DNA of 28,912 nt, from positions 1 through 28,912 of the IMG/VR virus record IMGVR_UViG_3300037189_011430. The stretch is one strand, 5' to 3'. The stretch comes from a virus. The position numbers and the translations under genes are program-made. This document shows positions 28,616-28,912 of the stretch, piece after piece; within the stretch, counting starts at the first letter, position 1, and each line of letters starts with the position of its first letter. The notes beneath the pieces were generated by a model. That model did not search any database. It saw only the letters and a list, made by a program, of their open reading frames with translations, and was not told the origin of the DNA.

Positions 28616-28912
28616 CAGCGCGGCGCCTTCAGCACGGCGCCGCTCGACATCAGCCGGGCGTGCAGCGGGATGCCGTAGCTGGTCAGGATGGCGACCACAT
28701 CCTCGACCGAATAGGCGATGTGCAGCCGGATGTTGGCGGCCCGCATCTCCGGCCAGCGGTCGATCTGCGCCTTGCTCAGCGTGCCGGCCGGCCGCTTTTT
28801 CTTGCGGAACAGGCCGACCGGCAGCTCCTTCCGCTTCATCTCGATGCAGATCACCAGCGTGGTCAGCGACGGCGGCGCCGACGGCACAAAGAACCAGAGG
28901 TCGGCGAGGCCG
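28615..28912 (-). CDS. VRR-NUC-like nuclease, 5' end outside window
   Basis: The frame is open to the right edge; visible residues begin GLADLWFFVPSAPPSLTTLV. The block GLADLW, then VICIEMKRKE and later LSKAQIDRWPEM and IAYSVEDVVAIL, follow the order of VRR-NUC/PD-(D/E)xK nucleases, where an Asp and an ExK pair bind metal. Such nucleases occur in phage recombination and replication modules. The real start and N-terminus lie beyond 28912. Confidence 0.65.
   Translation of the reverse strand, partial: GLADLWFFVPSAPPSLTTLVICIEMKRKELPVGLFRKKKRPAGTLSKAQIDRWPEMRAANIRLHIAYSVEDVVAILTSYGIPLHARLMSSGAVLKAPR

Overview
The window is a stretch of a tailed double-stranded DNA bacteriophage genome (or an equivalent prophage segment). 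Base composition is very GC-rich. Every gene I can support lies on the minus strand, so transcription runs from the right edge (28912) to the left edge (1). Genes are packed head to tail with ATGA, GTGA or TGATG overlaps. The best host clue is a clear GcrA-family regulator at 28061-28615; GcrA is an alphaproteobacterial transcription factor, so an alphaproteobacterial host is likely. No integrase, tRNA, rRNA, transposon or CRISPR array was seen.

Right part (28912 to about 13870), early/middle region: a truncated VRR-NUC-type nuclease, GcrA, a DUF1376 replication-associated protein, a small exported protein, a small HTH protein that looks leaderless, a DUF932 protein, then many small unknown genes, several with their own sigma70-like promoter. 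These lead to a single-stranded DNA-binding protein, a phage-borne SPFH/Band 7 membrane protein, a nucleoside 2-deoxyribosyltransferase-like enzyme, a dUTPase with an extra C-terminal domain, and a protein whose N-terminus looks like the C-terminal domain of RNA polymerase alpha subunit. A good intrinsic terminator at 13761-13792 closes this region.

Control region (13349-13870): no supported gene. It holds the terminator, four copies of the 9-mer GCGACAACT (two of them forming a perfect dyad over the -35 box of a candidate late promoter) and two strong leader hairpins.

Left part (13348 to 1), late region: a 132-aa unknown, terminase small subunit, two tiny membrane ORFs, terminase large subunit, portal, a run of small genes including a GroES-like co-chaperonin and a Tad2/DUF2829 (Thoeris anti-defence) homologue, a scaffold-like protein, two probable virion proteins, the major capsid protein and a gene cut by the window edge.

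The most interesting unexplained signal is regulatory. Four early genes share a module of -35 TTGACA, 17-base spacer, a short GC hairpin in the 5' leader, and an almost identical ribosome-binding block (GGAGGGTCACATGACC). The ten bases before the -35 box follow a shared pattern (about AACTTGnCnG) that also occurs at the candidate late promoter. Together with the phage-encoded alpha-CTD-like protein, GcrA and two HTH proteins, this suggests a dedicated, largely undescribed system for redirecting host RNA polymerase. Functions are assigned from recognisable motifs only; no database search was possible.
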